DNA of 64,000 bases, taken from CAYOPZ01 sp964406005 (GTDB lineage Bacteria > Bacteroidota > Bacteroidia > Bacteroidales > SM23-62). The notes under the pieces were generated by a model, which saw only the letters and a list, made by a program, of their open reading frames with translations, was not told the origin of the DNA and did not search any database. Location: positions 40,591-104,590 of the forward strand of contig CAYOPZ010000006.1 of assembly GCA_964406005.1 (NCBI GenBank). The letters are read 5' to 3'. A program made the translations under genes and the position numbers. Positions 33,893-42,516 of this stretch are shown one piece after another (position 1 is the first letter of the stretch; each line of letters begins with the position of its first letter).

Positions 33893-35541
33893 GATTCAGA
33901 CTGTATTTTGAGTTCATACTGGTAATCTTTTTCGGTATCGATGTCCCTCAGTATTTCCGGCGAGTCCACAGGGACCTCAATGACCCGGTCTGCATGCCTT
34001 TCCAGCAGGTTCCTCAGGCTCTGCGAGCCGGACATCTCCAGGATCTCACCGGCAAACCCGGAGGAAAACAGGAGCGGGTGACCGCGTTTGCCACCGTGGA
34101 TTGCAACCAGGATCTTGCCGGGGTACTCTCTGTATGCATGGATCATCTGATCCAGGACCTTTCTGCCGATCATCGGCTGGTCTCCCAGCATAACCATGAC
34201 GGCATCCGTGCCCCCGGGCAATTCTTTAAGCCCACACTTAACGGATGAAAGCATTCCGGACCGGTACTGCCGGTTCACGGCAATTTTAACCTGATGGTCC
34301 CGGATTTCCTTTTCAAGTACATCCTTGTTTGAGCCCAGTACCACCAGCACATGGTCTGCAGACGAAGCACAGGCGTTGCGGACAACCGTTCCAAGGATGG
34401 AGGATCCGCCGTATGGAAGGATCAGCTTGGGCCTTCCCATGCGTTTGGATTCACCGGCTGCCGGTACAAGGATTGTAATGCAGGGTTTCACTCTTCCGGC
34501 CGGCCGGCGGCCCCGTACCTGGATAAGCTGGGCGGCGATGCTGACGGCTATTTCATGGACGGTTTTCGAATGAATCTCCAGTCCGATGGGGGCATGCAAG
34601 CGTTCCCACTGGGCTGGCGTGGCCCATCCCCGGGAAAGGAATTCCTCGCGCATCAGGCGGACCTTACGCCTGCTCCCGATCATACCGATGTAAGCCGCCT
34701 CCGAAGTGATGCAGACTTTCAGGGCTTCCGCGTCGTTGCTGTGCCCGCGGGTTACGATGACGATGTAGCTGTCTTTTGTTATCGGGATTTTTTGTAACGA
34801 ACTGCCGATATCACCCACGATCAGGCGGTCGGCTTCCGGGATGTTTTCCGGGTTCGCGTATTCCTTCCGGTCGTCGATGACCGTCACCTCGAAATCCAGC
34901 AGGTTTGCCTGGTGTGAGAGGGCTTTTCCGATGTGACCCGCTCCGGCGATAATAAGCCTGGGCAGGGGGCGGAACGGTTCAAGGAACAGGCTTGTGCCAT
35001 CCTCTTGCTTCTCGAACCGGCAGGCATCTTCACGCTGGCAGGCCTTTATTTTGTCTTCGAGCTCGGCAGGGCCGTGGGTGTGGGGAGCACCCTGCGGGAA
35101 GCCCTGCTCAAACCAGAACCGTTCGACGGAAAAATCCATGGAAACCCGGGTGGTGAGCACACCGGGCAAACCTTTTTCCAGGGAGGCCTGCATGGACCTG
35201 AAAACCTCCGTGTGCTTTCCGGGATCGGCGTCGATGAGGATCCGGGCGGAACCTCCGCAGACGGCTCCTTCAGGGGATGACATATCTTCGGCCAGGTCGA
35301 ACACACAGATCATTGACGCACCCCGGCGCAGGGCCTCTTTTGCCTTTTCGATGGCTTTTGCCTCCAGGATTCCTCCCCCCAGGGTCCCGGCCAGGAGTCC
35401 ATCCTTACCGAACAGGGCAGATGTCCCCTGAACCTGGGGTGCCGATCCCCTCGTCTCGAGGATGGTAGCCAGGCAGAGCGGTTTCTTTTTCTCCGCTTCG
35501 GCCGGTAATCTGGAGTGAATGTTATTCATATACTCATCCAA
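33889..35541 (-). CDS. XdhC-MobA fusion: molybdenum cofactor maturation and insertion protein
   Basis: 550 residues in two parts. Residues 1-330 are XdhC/CoxI: LGGGILEAKAIEKA and a CGG site near residue 95 in the N-terminal domain, then the Rossmann domain RLIIAGAGHIGKAL and GMIGSRRK. Residues 350-550 are a MobA/MocA-like nucleotidyltransferase: VPAAGESKRMGRPKLILP and MLGDQPMI. Known: XdhC sulfurates and inserts the cofactor; MocA makes its cytosine dinucleotide form. A single protein doing both steps serves the hydroxylase encoded just downstream. An in-frame ATG four codons later is a possible start. Confidence 0.92.
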   Translation of the reverse strand: MDEYMNNIHSRLPAEAEKKKPLCLATILETRGSAPQVQGTSALFGKDGLLAGTLGGGILEAKAIEKAKEALRRGASMICVFDLAEDMSSPEGAVCGGSARILIDADPGKHTEVFRSMQASLEKGLPGVLTTRVSMDFSVERFWFEQGFPQGAPHTHGPAELEDKIKACQREDACRFEKQEDGTSLFLEPFRPLPRLIIAGAGHIGKALSHQANLLDFEVTVIDDRKEYANPENIPEADRLIVGDIGSSLQKIPITKDSYIVIVTRGHSNDAEALKVCITSEAAYIGMIGSRRKVRLMREEFLSRGWATPAQWERLHAPIGLEIHSKTVHEIAVSIAAQLIQVRGRRPAGRVKPCITILVPAAGESKRMGRPKLILPYGGSSILGTVVRNACASSADHVLVVLGSNKDVLEKEIRDHQVKIAVNRQYRSGMLSSVKCGLKELPGGTDAVMVMLGDQPMIGRKVLDQMIHAYREYPGKILVAIHGGKRGHPLLFSSGFAGEILEMSGSQSLRNLLERHADRVIEVPVDSPEILRDIDTEKDYQYELKIQSES

Positions 35542-36205
35542 CGGTCCACCGGAACAGGGTGATCAGCAGAAGGCATGCCACAAAGGCCAGGACCGGTGCC
35601 ATCGATCTCAAGGGATATCTACGTGCGGGCGGGTTTTCCATGCGGTAATGCAGCCGTTCGCCCAGAACGAATCCCAGCGGCACCGTCAGTGCGGACAATG
35701 CAACTGCAACCGGAGAATAATACATGGAAAGCGGAACGCTCGTTCCGGGATAAACGCATGCCGGAACCCCGGTCGCATATTTCACAAGGGGGAACAGGGC
35801 GACTGCAATCAGGGCGCTTCCGGCCCCGAGAATGGCCCTGGAGAACCATTTTTGCATCGGATCGCTCCGGAAGCCGAGGATCAATACCAAAAATGCAAGT
35901 CCCTCCATGAGAAAGGCAAACATCGGGTTTCCGATGGCTCCGTGCATGACGGGCAGGGAAAGCAAGACCGCGTCAAGCAACTTAAACAGGCATGCGGTCA
36001 TCACAACCAGTACCGGAACCAGCAGCTTTCGGGTAGCCGACCAGGAAGCGGCAATAAAAAACAGGGCAACCCCGGTCATAAGGGAGCCGGATACCGTATG
36101 TGCACAGGCCCGAAGGCCGAATCCAAGGGCCACCTCGGTGAGTCCCCAGACGGACCCCAGCATCAGGGCCATGGACAGGTATGATTTTGTGTTGGATCGT
36201 TCCAT
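35534..36205 (-). CDS. membrane protein of unknown function in the molybdenum hydroxylase operon
   Basis: 223 residues from ATG 36205 (MERSNTKSYLSM); the longer frame to 36349 lacks support. About six membrane segments are visible. No family recognised. It overlaps the XdhC-MobA start by 8 bp, so it is the first gene of the operon. Inference: cofactor or substrate uptake, or a membrane anchor for the enzyme; neither is shown by sequence. Confidence 0.72.
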   Translation of the reverse strand: MERSNTKSYLSMALMLGSVWGLTEVALGFGLRACAHTVSGSLMTGVALFFIAASWSATRKLLVPVLVVMTACLFKLLDAVLLSLPVMHGAIGNPMFAFLMEGLAFLVLILGFRSDPMQKWFSRAILGAGSALIAVALFPLVKYATGVPACVYPGTSVPLSMYYSPVAVALSALTVPLGFVLGERLHYRMENPPARRYPLRSMAPVLAFVACLLLITLFRWTVG

Positions 36206-36391
36206 AACGGGTTCGGGTTGAAAAGAGATTCTCAATTTAAGGGATATTGGGATAAAATGCAATCCGGAAGGTACGTGGAAATTCCGGCTCAGAACCATTC
36301 CGTCTTTCACGCAACCCGCAACCCGTAAACTGCATCTAATCTTTGACAAAGGCCATGTAATCGTGTAACTTGCATATAATATTCCCGAGCC

Positions 36392-38971
36392 ATGAGAAAA
36401 ATATACGCCCTTCTCAGCGGATTCCTGATCCTGTCGGCCGGCCAGGACATGCTGATGGGACAGAACAGCTTTGATCCCGGAGCCTATAAAGCATACATCG
36501 AAGCCAACAAGAACCTTAATGCCGCACAGCTGCTGGATAAATACCCGGCGCAGACGACGTATTACTCATCGAGGGACTATCCGGCGGACCTGGACAAGAT
36601 CCCATGGTTCGACAGCATCGACCGGGTGCACGAACTGACCGGGTATGAAAAGGAACTGCTTAGCCGGAACTTTTTCATGGTAAGCGAACGGCTCGGCAGC
36701 TATTCATGGCTGAATGCACTGGTCCGGGTTTACAACAACGACCTTCCGCTTTTCCTGAGCTCGGATTTCGCGCTTTTTACGCTCCATAATTCTTACGACA
36801 ACATCCTGCTGAGACTGGAACGACAGTTGCTGGAGCCCAACCTGATGGAACTGCTGGATGCCCTGTATGAAGCCTACCCGGCCCTGTATGCAAAATATTC
36901 GGGCGATGCACGGCTGGCGGATGCACTGGGGGATGCGGACCTGTATGTATCCGTGGCACGTTCCCTTATCTATGATACCGTCTATTCTCCCCAGTTCCAC
37001 GGTCCGGAGAAATACAACCAGATCATGGCATTCATTGAAATGGAGGAAGAGCAAAATACGCCCCTGTTTACGTTCGAAAACAGGAACCGTCATATCGACT
37101 TCAGCCAGTTCACTCCCCGAGGTCATTATACCCGGGAGTTCTGGTTTTCGGGGGAAAAACGCACCCTGGAAAATTATTTCAGGGCCATGATGTGGCTTGG
37201 AAGGATCGATTTCCTGCTGACCGCCCCGCCCGGCAATCCGTGGGAAGAGGACTGGGAGGATGAAGAGCTGCTTCGCATGCAGCTCGGGGCACTCCTTTTA
37301 AACGAGCTTCTTTATTCAAGCGGGAAGATGGAGAACTTGGAGCTACATGAAAAGATCATAAGCTACCTGGTGGGACCGGACGACAACCTGACCCCGGGGG
37401 AACTGCACGGGCTGTCTGAAAGAATGCTGGCTTCCCCGGCCGAGCTTTTCAACGGGGTCGTATTCTACCGGTTCAAGGACAGCCTGAATGCGTCGGACGA
37501 TTACGGGCAGAAGATCATGTCGAATTTCTTTTACGTGGATCCATTCACCGATGATCCCGGCCAACTGCCGGTATCCTACAAGATACTGGGGCAGAAATTC
37601 CTGATCGATTCCTATGTTTTCCATGAGGTGGTTTTCGACCGGATCGTGGTGGACGGCTATAAGGTGCCGCGGCAGATGCCGGACCCGCTCGATGTCATGG
37701 CTGCACTGGGGAACGAAGATGCCATGGCCCTGCTGGAGCAAGAGCTGGTGGACTGGCAGTATGCCTACAAGGTGGATGGACTGAAATACCTGATCGATGC
37801 CTACGACGAGGATTTCTGGAGCCAGTCCCTTTACAATTCCTGGCTGGCATCCATCCGTGAGCTGAACCCGCCATCATCCTCCGGGCAGCTTCCCTATTTC
37901 ATGCAGACCACGGCATGGCACCATGAAAAACTGAACACCCAGCTTTGCTCCTGGGCCGAACTCCGGCACGACAACATCCTGTACGGGAAGCAGTCCTATA
38001 CCGGCGGTACGGCCTGTTCCTATCCGTACACCTACGTGGAGCCATATCCGGAACTGTACCGGCGTATGAAAATATTTGCGGAGAATGCCGCATCCTTTTT
38101 CGAAGAAATTACAGCTGAAGCTGCTCTGACCGGAGGCGACCAGATCGTCGGCTTCTACCGGACCTATGCCGGGATCATGGAAAAGTTCGAAACCATTTCG
38201 GGGAAAGAACTGGCAGGAACACCCCTGTCGAGCGAAGAGGTGGAATGGCTGAAAACCATGATCAATTCTTTCATGTCTTCCGGGCCTTCGGTTACGGGCT
38301 GGTTGACGGATCTGATTTACGACCCTGAAAGGGGTTTCAATATGGATTTTGTGGTTGCCGATGTGCATACCCAGCCCACCGAATACATGGGGCCCGTCGT
38401 TGGCAAAGTGCTGCACGTGGGCAACGGGATGATCAACCAGGGCGTATTCCTGGCACCCAACCCCACCAACCCGCAGCAAACCATGGCCTTTACCGGGCCC
38501 GTATCCTCCTTTCACCAGGAGATTACCTGGAATTTCAAACGGCTTACCGATGAAGAGTGGAGGGATTTGTTCCAGAATGAAAACCCGCCGGAGCGGCCGG
38601 ACTGGACGGAAACCTACCTGGCCGGTACTAACGGTGAAGCCCGGCCCGAGGGCCGGAAACTGAAAGGGCAGGTTTACACCGGGACCTTCGTGGATCCCGG
38701 GAGCCTCATGAAACCGGTCGATTACCTCCTGGCGTTTCCCAACCCGGCCCGGGACGAAATGCACCTTCGGTTCGTGCTGAACCGGGAAAATACGATACGG
38801 ATAGATGCCTACGATACCGGGGGAAGGCTGCTCAGGCATATATACAGCGGCAGGATGATGCCGGCCGAGCACGACATCCCGGTGAACCTATCCGGATGGA
38901 AAGAGGGCCTCTACATCATCCGGTTCTCAACCGGAAAAAACACTCTATATCGGAAAGTTTTCGTATTTTAA
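36392..38971 (+). CDS. DUF3160 protein with type IX sorting domain
   Basis: 859 residues. Signal peptide at 1-23 (ending LMGQN). The body (about 60-700) is a DUF3160 domain: the opening LTGYEKELLSRNFFMVSERL and the segment VADVHTQPTEYMGPVVGKV are typical. The C-terminal 80 residues are a type A sorting domain (AFPNPARDEMHLRFVL, IDAYDTGGRLL, LYIIRFSTG). The protein should be surface-exposed or secreted by the type IX system. The biochemical function of DUF3160 is not established. Confidence 0.88.
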   Translation: MRKIYALLSGFLILSAGQDMLMGQNSFDPGAYKAYIEANKNLNAAQLLDKYPAQTTYYSSRDYPADLDKIPWFDSIDRVHELTGYEKELLSRNFFMVSERLGSYSWLNALVRVYNNDLPLFLSSDFALFTLHNSYDNILLRLERQLLEPNLMELLDALYEAYPALYAKYSGDARLADALGDADLYVSVARSLIYDTVYSPQFHGPEKYNQIMAFIEMEEEQNTPLFTFENRNRHIDFSQFTPRGHYTREFWFSGEKRTLENYFRAMMWLGRIDFLLTAPPGNPWEEDWEDEELLRMQLGALLLNELLYSSGKMENLELHEKIISYLVGPDDNLTPGELHGLSERMLASPAELFNGVVFYRFKDSLNASDDYGQKIMSNFFYVDPFTDDPGQLPVSYKILGQKFLIDSYVFHEVVFDRIVVDGYKVPRQMPDPLDVMAALGNEDAMALLEQELVDWQYAYKVDGLKYLIDAYDEDFWSQSLYNSWLASIRELNPPSSSGQLPYFMQTTAWHHEKLNTQLCSWAELRHDNILYGKQSYTGGTACSYPYTYVEPYPELYRRMKIFAENAASFFEEITAEAALTGGDQIVGFYRTYAGIMEKFETISGKELAGTPLSSEEVEWLKTMINSFMSSGPSVTGWLTDLIYDPERGFNMDFVVADVHTQPTEYMGPVVGKVLHVGNGMINQGVFLAPNPTNPQQTMAFTGPVSSFHQEITWNFKRLTDEEWRDLFQNENPPERPDWTETYLAGTNGEARPEGRKLKGQVYTGTFVDPGSLMKPVDYLLAFPNPARDEMHLRFVLNRENTIRIDAYDTGGRLLRHIYSGRMMPAEHDIPVNLSGWKEGLYIIRFSTGKNTLYRKVFVF

Positions 38972-39010
38972 TTGAGCGGGAACCGTCTCCCCCAGTTAAA
39001 ACAACAGCCG

Positions 39011-39448
39011 ATGAGAAAATTATTGCGGTTTTCTTTTGTCATTCTTATTGCCCTTTCACTTTTCTCCTGTGAAAAGGACGACGGGAACGGCGGCAAGACC
39101 AAAACGGACCTTTTGACCGCCCATGCCTGGGTGTTCAGCGATGTCACCTCGGATTCCGACGATGCCATGGTCGAATTCGCGCTTGCCCTTGTAAAAGCCA
39201 TAATGGAAGATGCGGTCTATGTTTTCGATGCAAACGGCAGCTACTCGCTGACGGTTTATAGTGAAACGGGGACAGGCACATGGGAGTTTTCCTCCGACGA
39301 AAAAACCCTCATCCTGGATGAGGGAACGGAAGATGAAGTCCAAAACCAGATCGTCACCCTGACCGATTCCCAGCTGGTGCTTTCGTCCACTGACGTGGAT
39401 GAAGATATCGGTACCTATACCGTCACCTATACCTGGGTCAAGCAATAG
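39011..39448 (+). CDS. small lipoprotein, lipocalin-like
   Basis: 145 residues from ATG 39011. Lipoprotein signal with lipobox LFSCEKD, Cys at about residue 20. The mature part has a beta-rich pattern (AHAWVFSDVTSD, YVFDANGSYSLTVYS, TGTWEFSSDEKTLIL) like the lipocalin-type lipoproteins common in Bacteroidetes. It starts 40 bases after the DUF3160 gene and may share its transcript. Confidence 0.75.
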   Translation: MRKLLRFSFVILIALSLFSCEKDDGNGGKTKTDLLTAHAWVFSDVTSDSDDAMVEFALALVKAIMEDAVYVFDANGSYSLTVYSETGTGTWEFSSDEKTLILDEGTEDEVQNQIVTLTDSQLVLSSTDVDEDIGTYTVTYTWVKQ

Positions 39449-39501
39449 GCGGTAAAGGCCGGGGAATGCCCGTCAACGGGGTCAGAGCAATCCAGCCGGC
39501 C

Positions 39502-40905
39502 TTAAAAATAGCTGGATCCGTCCCAGCAATGGGTGCAAAGACGTTCCTTCGGCAGGCCGATGGCACGGACCAGGTCCCCCAGGTCCTGGTACATCAGTGA
39601 ATCGATGCCCAGGTTGCGTGCAATTTGTTCAACCATCGCCCGGTAGCGGTCCGTCGAGGTGTCGGCGTATTCAGCCAGGTGGTTTTCCTCCCCTTCCAGT
39701 TGCTTGATCGCCTTCCGGCTGGCCAGCTCCAGGGTGGATCGGGACTGTGAGAAATTCAGGAAGTCGCAGGAAAAGGTTAAGGGGGGACAGGCAATTCGCA
39801 TGTGTACTTCCTTTGCGCCCGCTTTCCGCAGGTCTATGGTATTGTCCTTCAGCTGGGTGCCCCGCACGATCGAATCATCCAGGAAGACCATTCGCTGACC
39901 CTCGATGACCGCCTTGTTGGGGAGCAGTTTCATTTTTGCCACCAGGTCCCTCATTTCCTGGGCCTGGGGCATGAAACTCCGGGGCCAGGTCGGTGTGTAC
40001 TTGGTATAGGGGCGTTTGTAGGGAATGCCCCTTTCGTTCCCGTAACCGTATGCATGGCCCACGCCCGAATCCGGTATACCGGACACAAAATCAACCTCCA
40101 CGCTGTCCCGGCGGCCCAGGGCCGCACCGCAGCGGTACCGGCATTCATCCACGTTGATCCCTTCGTAATAAGAGGTAGGGTAGCCGTAGTATACCCACAG
40201 GAAAGCACAGATCTGCATTTTCTTTTCCTCGGGCTTCAGCACCCGGTAGCCGTCGGCGGTGATCTCCACGATCTCCCCCGGTCCCAGGTAATATTCCGCC
40301 TCAAAGCCGGTGTTGGGGAAGGAAGAGGTTTCGGAGGCGGCGGCAAAAGCCCCGTCCTTCTTTCCAAGGATCACAGTCGTCCTGCCGAGCTTGTCGCGGG
40401 CGGCAATGATGCTCTCCGGGGACAGGATAAGCAGGGAACAGGATCCCCTGACCTTCCGATAAACGTTCTGGATACCCGAAACAAGATCCTCCTCCTCGCA
40501 GATGAGGTTGGCCACCACTTCCGTGGGATTCACATTCCCTTCGAAATTTTCGGTGAAGTGCTTCTTCTGGTCCAGGAAGTATTTCTCCAGCTCGTCGATG
40601 TTGACGATGCGGCTGACCGTTGCAATGGCAAAACGCCCCATGTGGGAATTGAACATGATGGGTTGCGGGTCCGTATCGGAGATGACCCCGATGCCCATCC
40701 TGCCCCGGAACTGCGGCAGTTCCGTATCGAATTTTGACCGGAAGTAAGCGTTTTCGATATTGTGTATGCTGCGCCTGAACCCTTCACGGGTGCTGTAAAA
40801 TACCATGCCGGCGCGTTTGGTGCCCAGGTGTGAGTTGTAGTCTGTGCCGTAAAAGACATCGGAAACGCAACGGTTCCGGGAGACTACTCCGAAAAATCCG
40901 CTCAT
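39502..40905 (-). CDS. amidophosphoribosyltransferase-like protein lacking the N-terminal catalytic Cys
   Basis: 467 residues with the PurF layout: N-terminal Ntn-type glutaminase fold (1-230) and a phosphoribosyltransferase domain with intact PRPP loop VFLDDSIVRGTQ (about 345). In PurF the residue after Met is the nucleophile Cys (MCGIFG-type); here it is Ser (MSGFFGVVS). Two C-terminal Cys (LCTHCWDG) remain. So the glutaminase step is probably lost or altered. Bacteroidetes genomes often carry such a PurF paralog in addition to a normal one. It may use ammonia or act on another substrate. Confidence 0.88.
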   Translation of the reverse strand: MSGFFGVVSRNRCVSDVFYGTDYNSHLGTKRAGMVFYSTREGFRRSIHNIENAYFRSKFDTELPQFRGRMGIGVISDTDPQPIMFNSHMGRFAIATVSRIVNIDELEKYFLDQKKHFTENFEGNVNPTEVVANLICEEEDLVSGIQNVYRKVRGSCSLLILSPESIIAARDKLGRTTVILGKKDGAFAAASETSSFPNTGFEAEYYLGPGEIVEITADGYRVLKPEEKKMQICAFLWVYYGYPTSYYEGINVDECRYRCGAALGRRDSVEVDFVSGIPDSGVGHAYGYGNERGIPYKRPYTKYTPTWPRSFMPQAQEMRDLVAKMKLLPNKAVIEGQRMVFLDDSIVRGTQLKDNTIDLRKAGAKEVHMRIACPPLTFSCDFLNFSQSRSTLELASRKAIKQLEGEENHLAEYADTSTDRYRAMVEQIARNLGIDSLMYQDLGDLVRAIGLPKERLCTHCWDGSSYF

Positions 40906-40999
40906 CTGGAAAGAAGTATAAGGTTAGAAAAGGAATTCACTTCTAAAATAAGCAATAAAATTCCTTATGAAGGAACCGGGAACCGTATTTAGAGGTATT

Positions 41000-41455
41000 C
41001 TATTTTAACGTTTCAGGCAGCTCACCGGGTGGGGAATCTGCATCCCGGGGGTCTTCCTTGGTTTCCTTTCGGAAGGCGGAGGGAATGAAACTGAAATTGA
41101 TGCCGTATTTGCGGGCGAGCAACTCGAGTCCCACAAGAGAGATAACCCCTCCGGGAAGGATCACGGCCGTTACGAAAACCGAAAAACGTCCTACATCCTT
41201 GAGCTGTTCAACCGCAGCCTTCACCTCTTCCTTACTGGGAGGATCCGTCCGTTCCTGGAGCCTCAGTTTGTGCTCCAGAAACCGGAAAAAGGAATGGGCC
41301 ATTTCGCGGGTCTCCACGGCCTCCTGGTCGATGCCCTTCAGGGTATGGTCGATGAAATGCCCGGCCTTTTTGGCATATCGGTTTGCAAAGATCCGGCTTT
41401 CTTCATTGACTCCATTTCGAAGCAGGTCTTCGATCTCGCGTATCCAACTATTCAT
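41000..41455 (-). CDS. LETM1-like small protein
   Basis: 151 residues from ATG 41455, which overlaps the stop of the permease remnant; the longer frame to 41518 would read into that remnant. A helical N-terminal half is followed by FSVFVTAVILPGGVISLVGL and LLARKYGINFSFIPSAFRK, resembling the LETM1 ribosome-binding-like region seen in some Bacteroidetes proteins. One weak membrane segment. The call is a resemblance only. Confidence 0.55.
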   Translation of the reverse strand: MNSWIREIEDLLRNGVNEESRIFANRYAKKAGHFIDHTLKGIDQEAVETREMAHSFFRFLEHKLRLQERTDPPSKEEVKAAVEQLKDVGRFSVFVTAVILPGGVISLVGLELLARKYGINFSFIPSAFRKETKEDPRDADSPPGELPETLK

Positions 41456-41628
41456 AACGGAGAGTGTTTGCCGGGTCGGTCCTTGCTGCGCGCAGGGTTT
41501 GGTATAGAACCGTCCCAAGGCATATCAGCAGCACCAAAATTACGGAAAATATGTAAATCCATGCGCTGATCCCGGTACGGGTGGCGAAATAAAAGACGAA
41601 GGAACACCTTCAGGTGATTTGCGAACAT
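41448..41628 (-). pseudogene. remnant of an FtsX/MacB-type permease
   Basis: In one minus-strand frame, MFANHLKVFLRLLFRH (from ATG 41628) resembles the conserved first residues of these permeases. In the next frame, running to TAG at 41448, the text reads YFATRTGISAWIYIF, a hydrophobic segment, and TDPANTLRYE, which matches the last 50 residues of the three intact permeases here (NPADSLRYE, NPASSLRHE, NPVDSLRYE). So about 740 residues in between are gone, with a frame change at the joint. This explains most of the gap between 41455 and 41672. Confidence 0.72.
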
Positions 41629-41671
41629 GGCCGGGGTTCTGCTCTGAATACTCCATAGCTAATATACGAAA

Positions 41672-42139
41672 TTATGCATCGATGGGAACCTGCTTGCGGA
41701 TGCTTTCGCCCAGGGAGATGATGGTTTCGGTACGGGATACGCCCCTTACCGGCTGAAGCTTGTCGTTGATCACCTCCCGCAGGTGCCCGGTGTTCCTGCA
41801 AATCACTTTGACAAAAATGCTGTATTCACCGGTGGTAAAATGGGCTTCGATGACCTCGGGGATCCGGTCGACCTCCTTGATGACCTCGCTGTATGCGGAG
41901 CCCCTTATCAGGTAGATCCCCACGAAGGCCGTCAGATCGTAACCGATCCGTGCCGGGTCCAGCACCAGCGTCGACCCGCGGACGATGCCCAGGCGTTCCA
42001 TCCTCTTCATCCGCACGTGGATGGTGCCGGCTGAAACCAGAAGCCTTTTGGCAATATCCGTATAGGGAACCTTGGCATCCTTCATCAGGATCCCCAGTAT
42101 TTCCCGGTCCAGTTTGTCGATTTCGTAAATTTTATCCAT
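41672..42139 (-). CDS. Lrp/AsnC-family transcriptional regulator
   Basis: 155 residues from ATG 42139 (MDKIYEIDKLDREIL). The N-terminal winged helix LDREILGILMKDAKVPYTDI, VSAGTIHVRMKRM is followed by the RAM ligand domain (AYSEVIKEVDRIPEV, TGEYSIFVKVICRN). Such regulators respond to amino acids. It is divergent from the tRNA-like RNA gene at 42278. Targets cannot be told. Confidence 0.94.
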   Translation of the reverse strand: MDKIYEIDKLDREILGILMKDAKVPYTDIAKRLLVSAGTIHVRMKRMERLGIVRGSTLVLDPARIGYDLTAFVGIYLIRGSAYSEVIKEVDRIPEVIEAHFTTGEYSIFVKVICRNTGHLREVINDKLQPVRGVSRTETIISLGESIRKQVPIDA

Positions 42140-42248
42140 TAATGGAGATGCATTTTTAATTATATTCAATATATATGTATATATTTTATAAAAATAGTAA
42201 AAATAATCAAATAATATTACGAATATAACAATAAAATAACATTTCTTT

Positions 42249-42256
42249 TATATTTG
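42249..42256 (+). promoter_or_regulatory. -7 element before the tRNA-like RNA
   Basis: TATATTTG is an exact TAnnTTTG match; the start would be near 42262, about 16 bases before the RNA. No good -33 TTG is seen. The whole stretch 42140-42250 is very A/T-rich with no ORF. Confidence 0.45.
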
Positions 42257-42277
42257 TAATGCAATTAAGACAACATA

Positions 42278-42423
42278 CTGTAGGGTGGTGAAACCGGCAG
42301 ACACACCCTCCTGTCTCGGGGGTGCGGATCCATGGAGATAAACACAGGGTAACGGGTTGACCACAATGTTCTCAATGCCCTGAGGCTAATCCCCGCTTGA
42401 AGGTTCGAATCCTTCCCCTACAG
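42278..42423 (+). tRNA. class II tRNA-like RNA with a 76-nt variable region (anticodon position reads GTC)
   Basis: Acceptor arms TGTAGGG (42279-42285) and CCCTACA (42416-42422) pair; C42278 and G42423 could add an eighth pair. Then TG, a D arm GTG-AAACCGGCAGA-CAC of the tRNA-Leu type, an anticodon stem CCCTC/GGGGG with loop CTGTCTC (42311-42317), and a perfect T arm GAAGG-TTCGAAT-CCTTC. Between anticodon and T arms are 76 bases instead of the usual 10-20, with possible stems GGAT/ATCC and CAGGG/CCCTG. The loop would give anticodon GTC (Asp) with a pyrimidine at position 37, odd for a working tRNA. CCA is not encoded. A promoter and two terminator hairpins flank it. It may be a tRNA with an insertion, a decayed tRNA-Leu or a tRNA-derived regulatory RNA. 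Confidence 0.6.
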
Positions 42424-42436
42424 CAAAACAGCAAAG

Positions 42437-42495
42437 GGCCATCCCTCTTGACGGATGGCCGGTCGTAAAGGAGACGCCCGCCGGGCGTCTTTTTC
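42437..42495 (+). terminator. two hairpins ending the tRNA-like transcript
   Basis: First GGCCATCC/GGATGGCC (42437-42460) with an 8-base loop, then AGACGCCC/GGGCGTCT (42472-42490) with a 3-base loop followed by a T run. The second is a standard rho-independent terminator. Confidence 0.85.
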
Positions 42496-42516
42496 ATTTA
42501 CGGCCCGGGTTTGGGT

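Noticed and set aside
41456..41518. Upstream extension of the LETM1-like gene
   Set aside because: The extra residues are another frame of the permease remnant and the start would be TTG; ATG 41455 is simpler.
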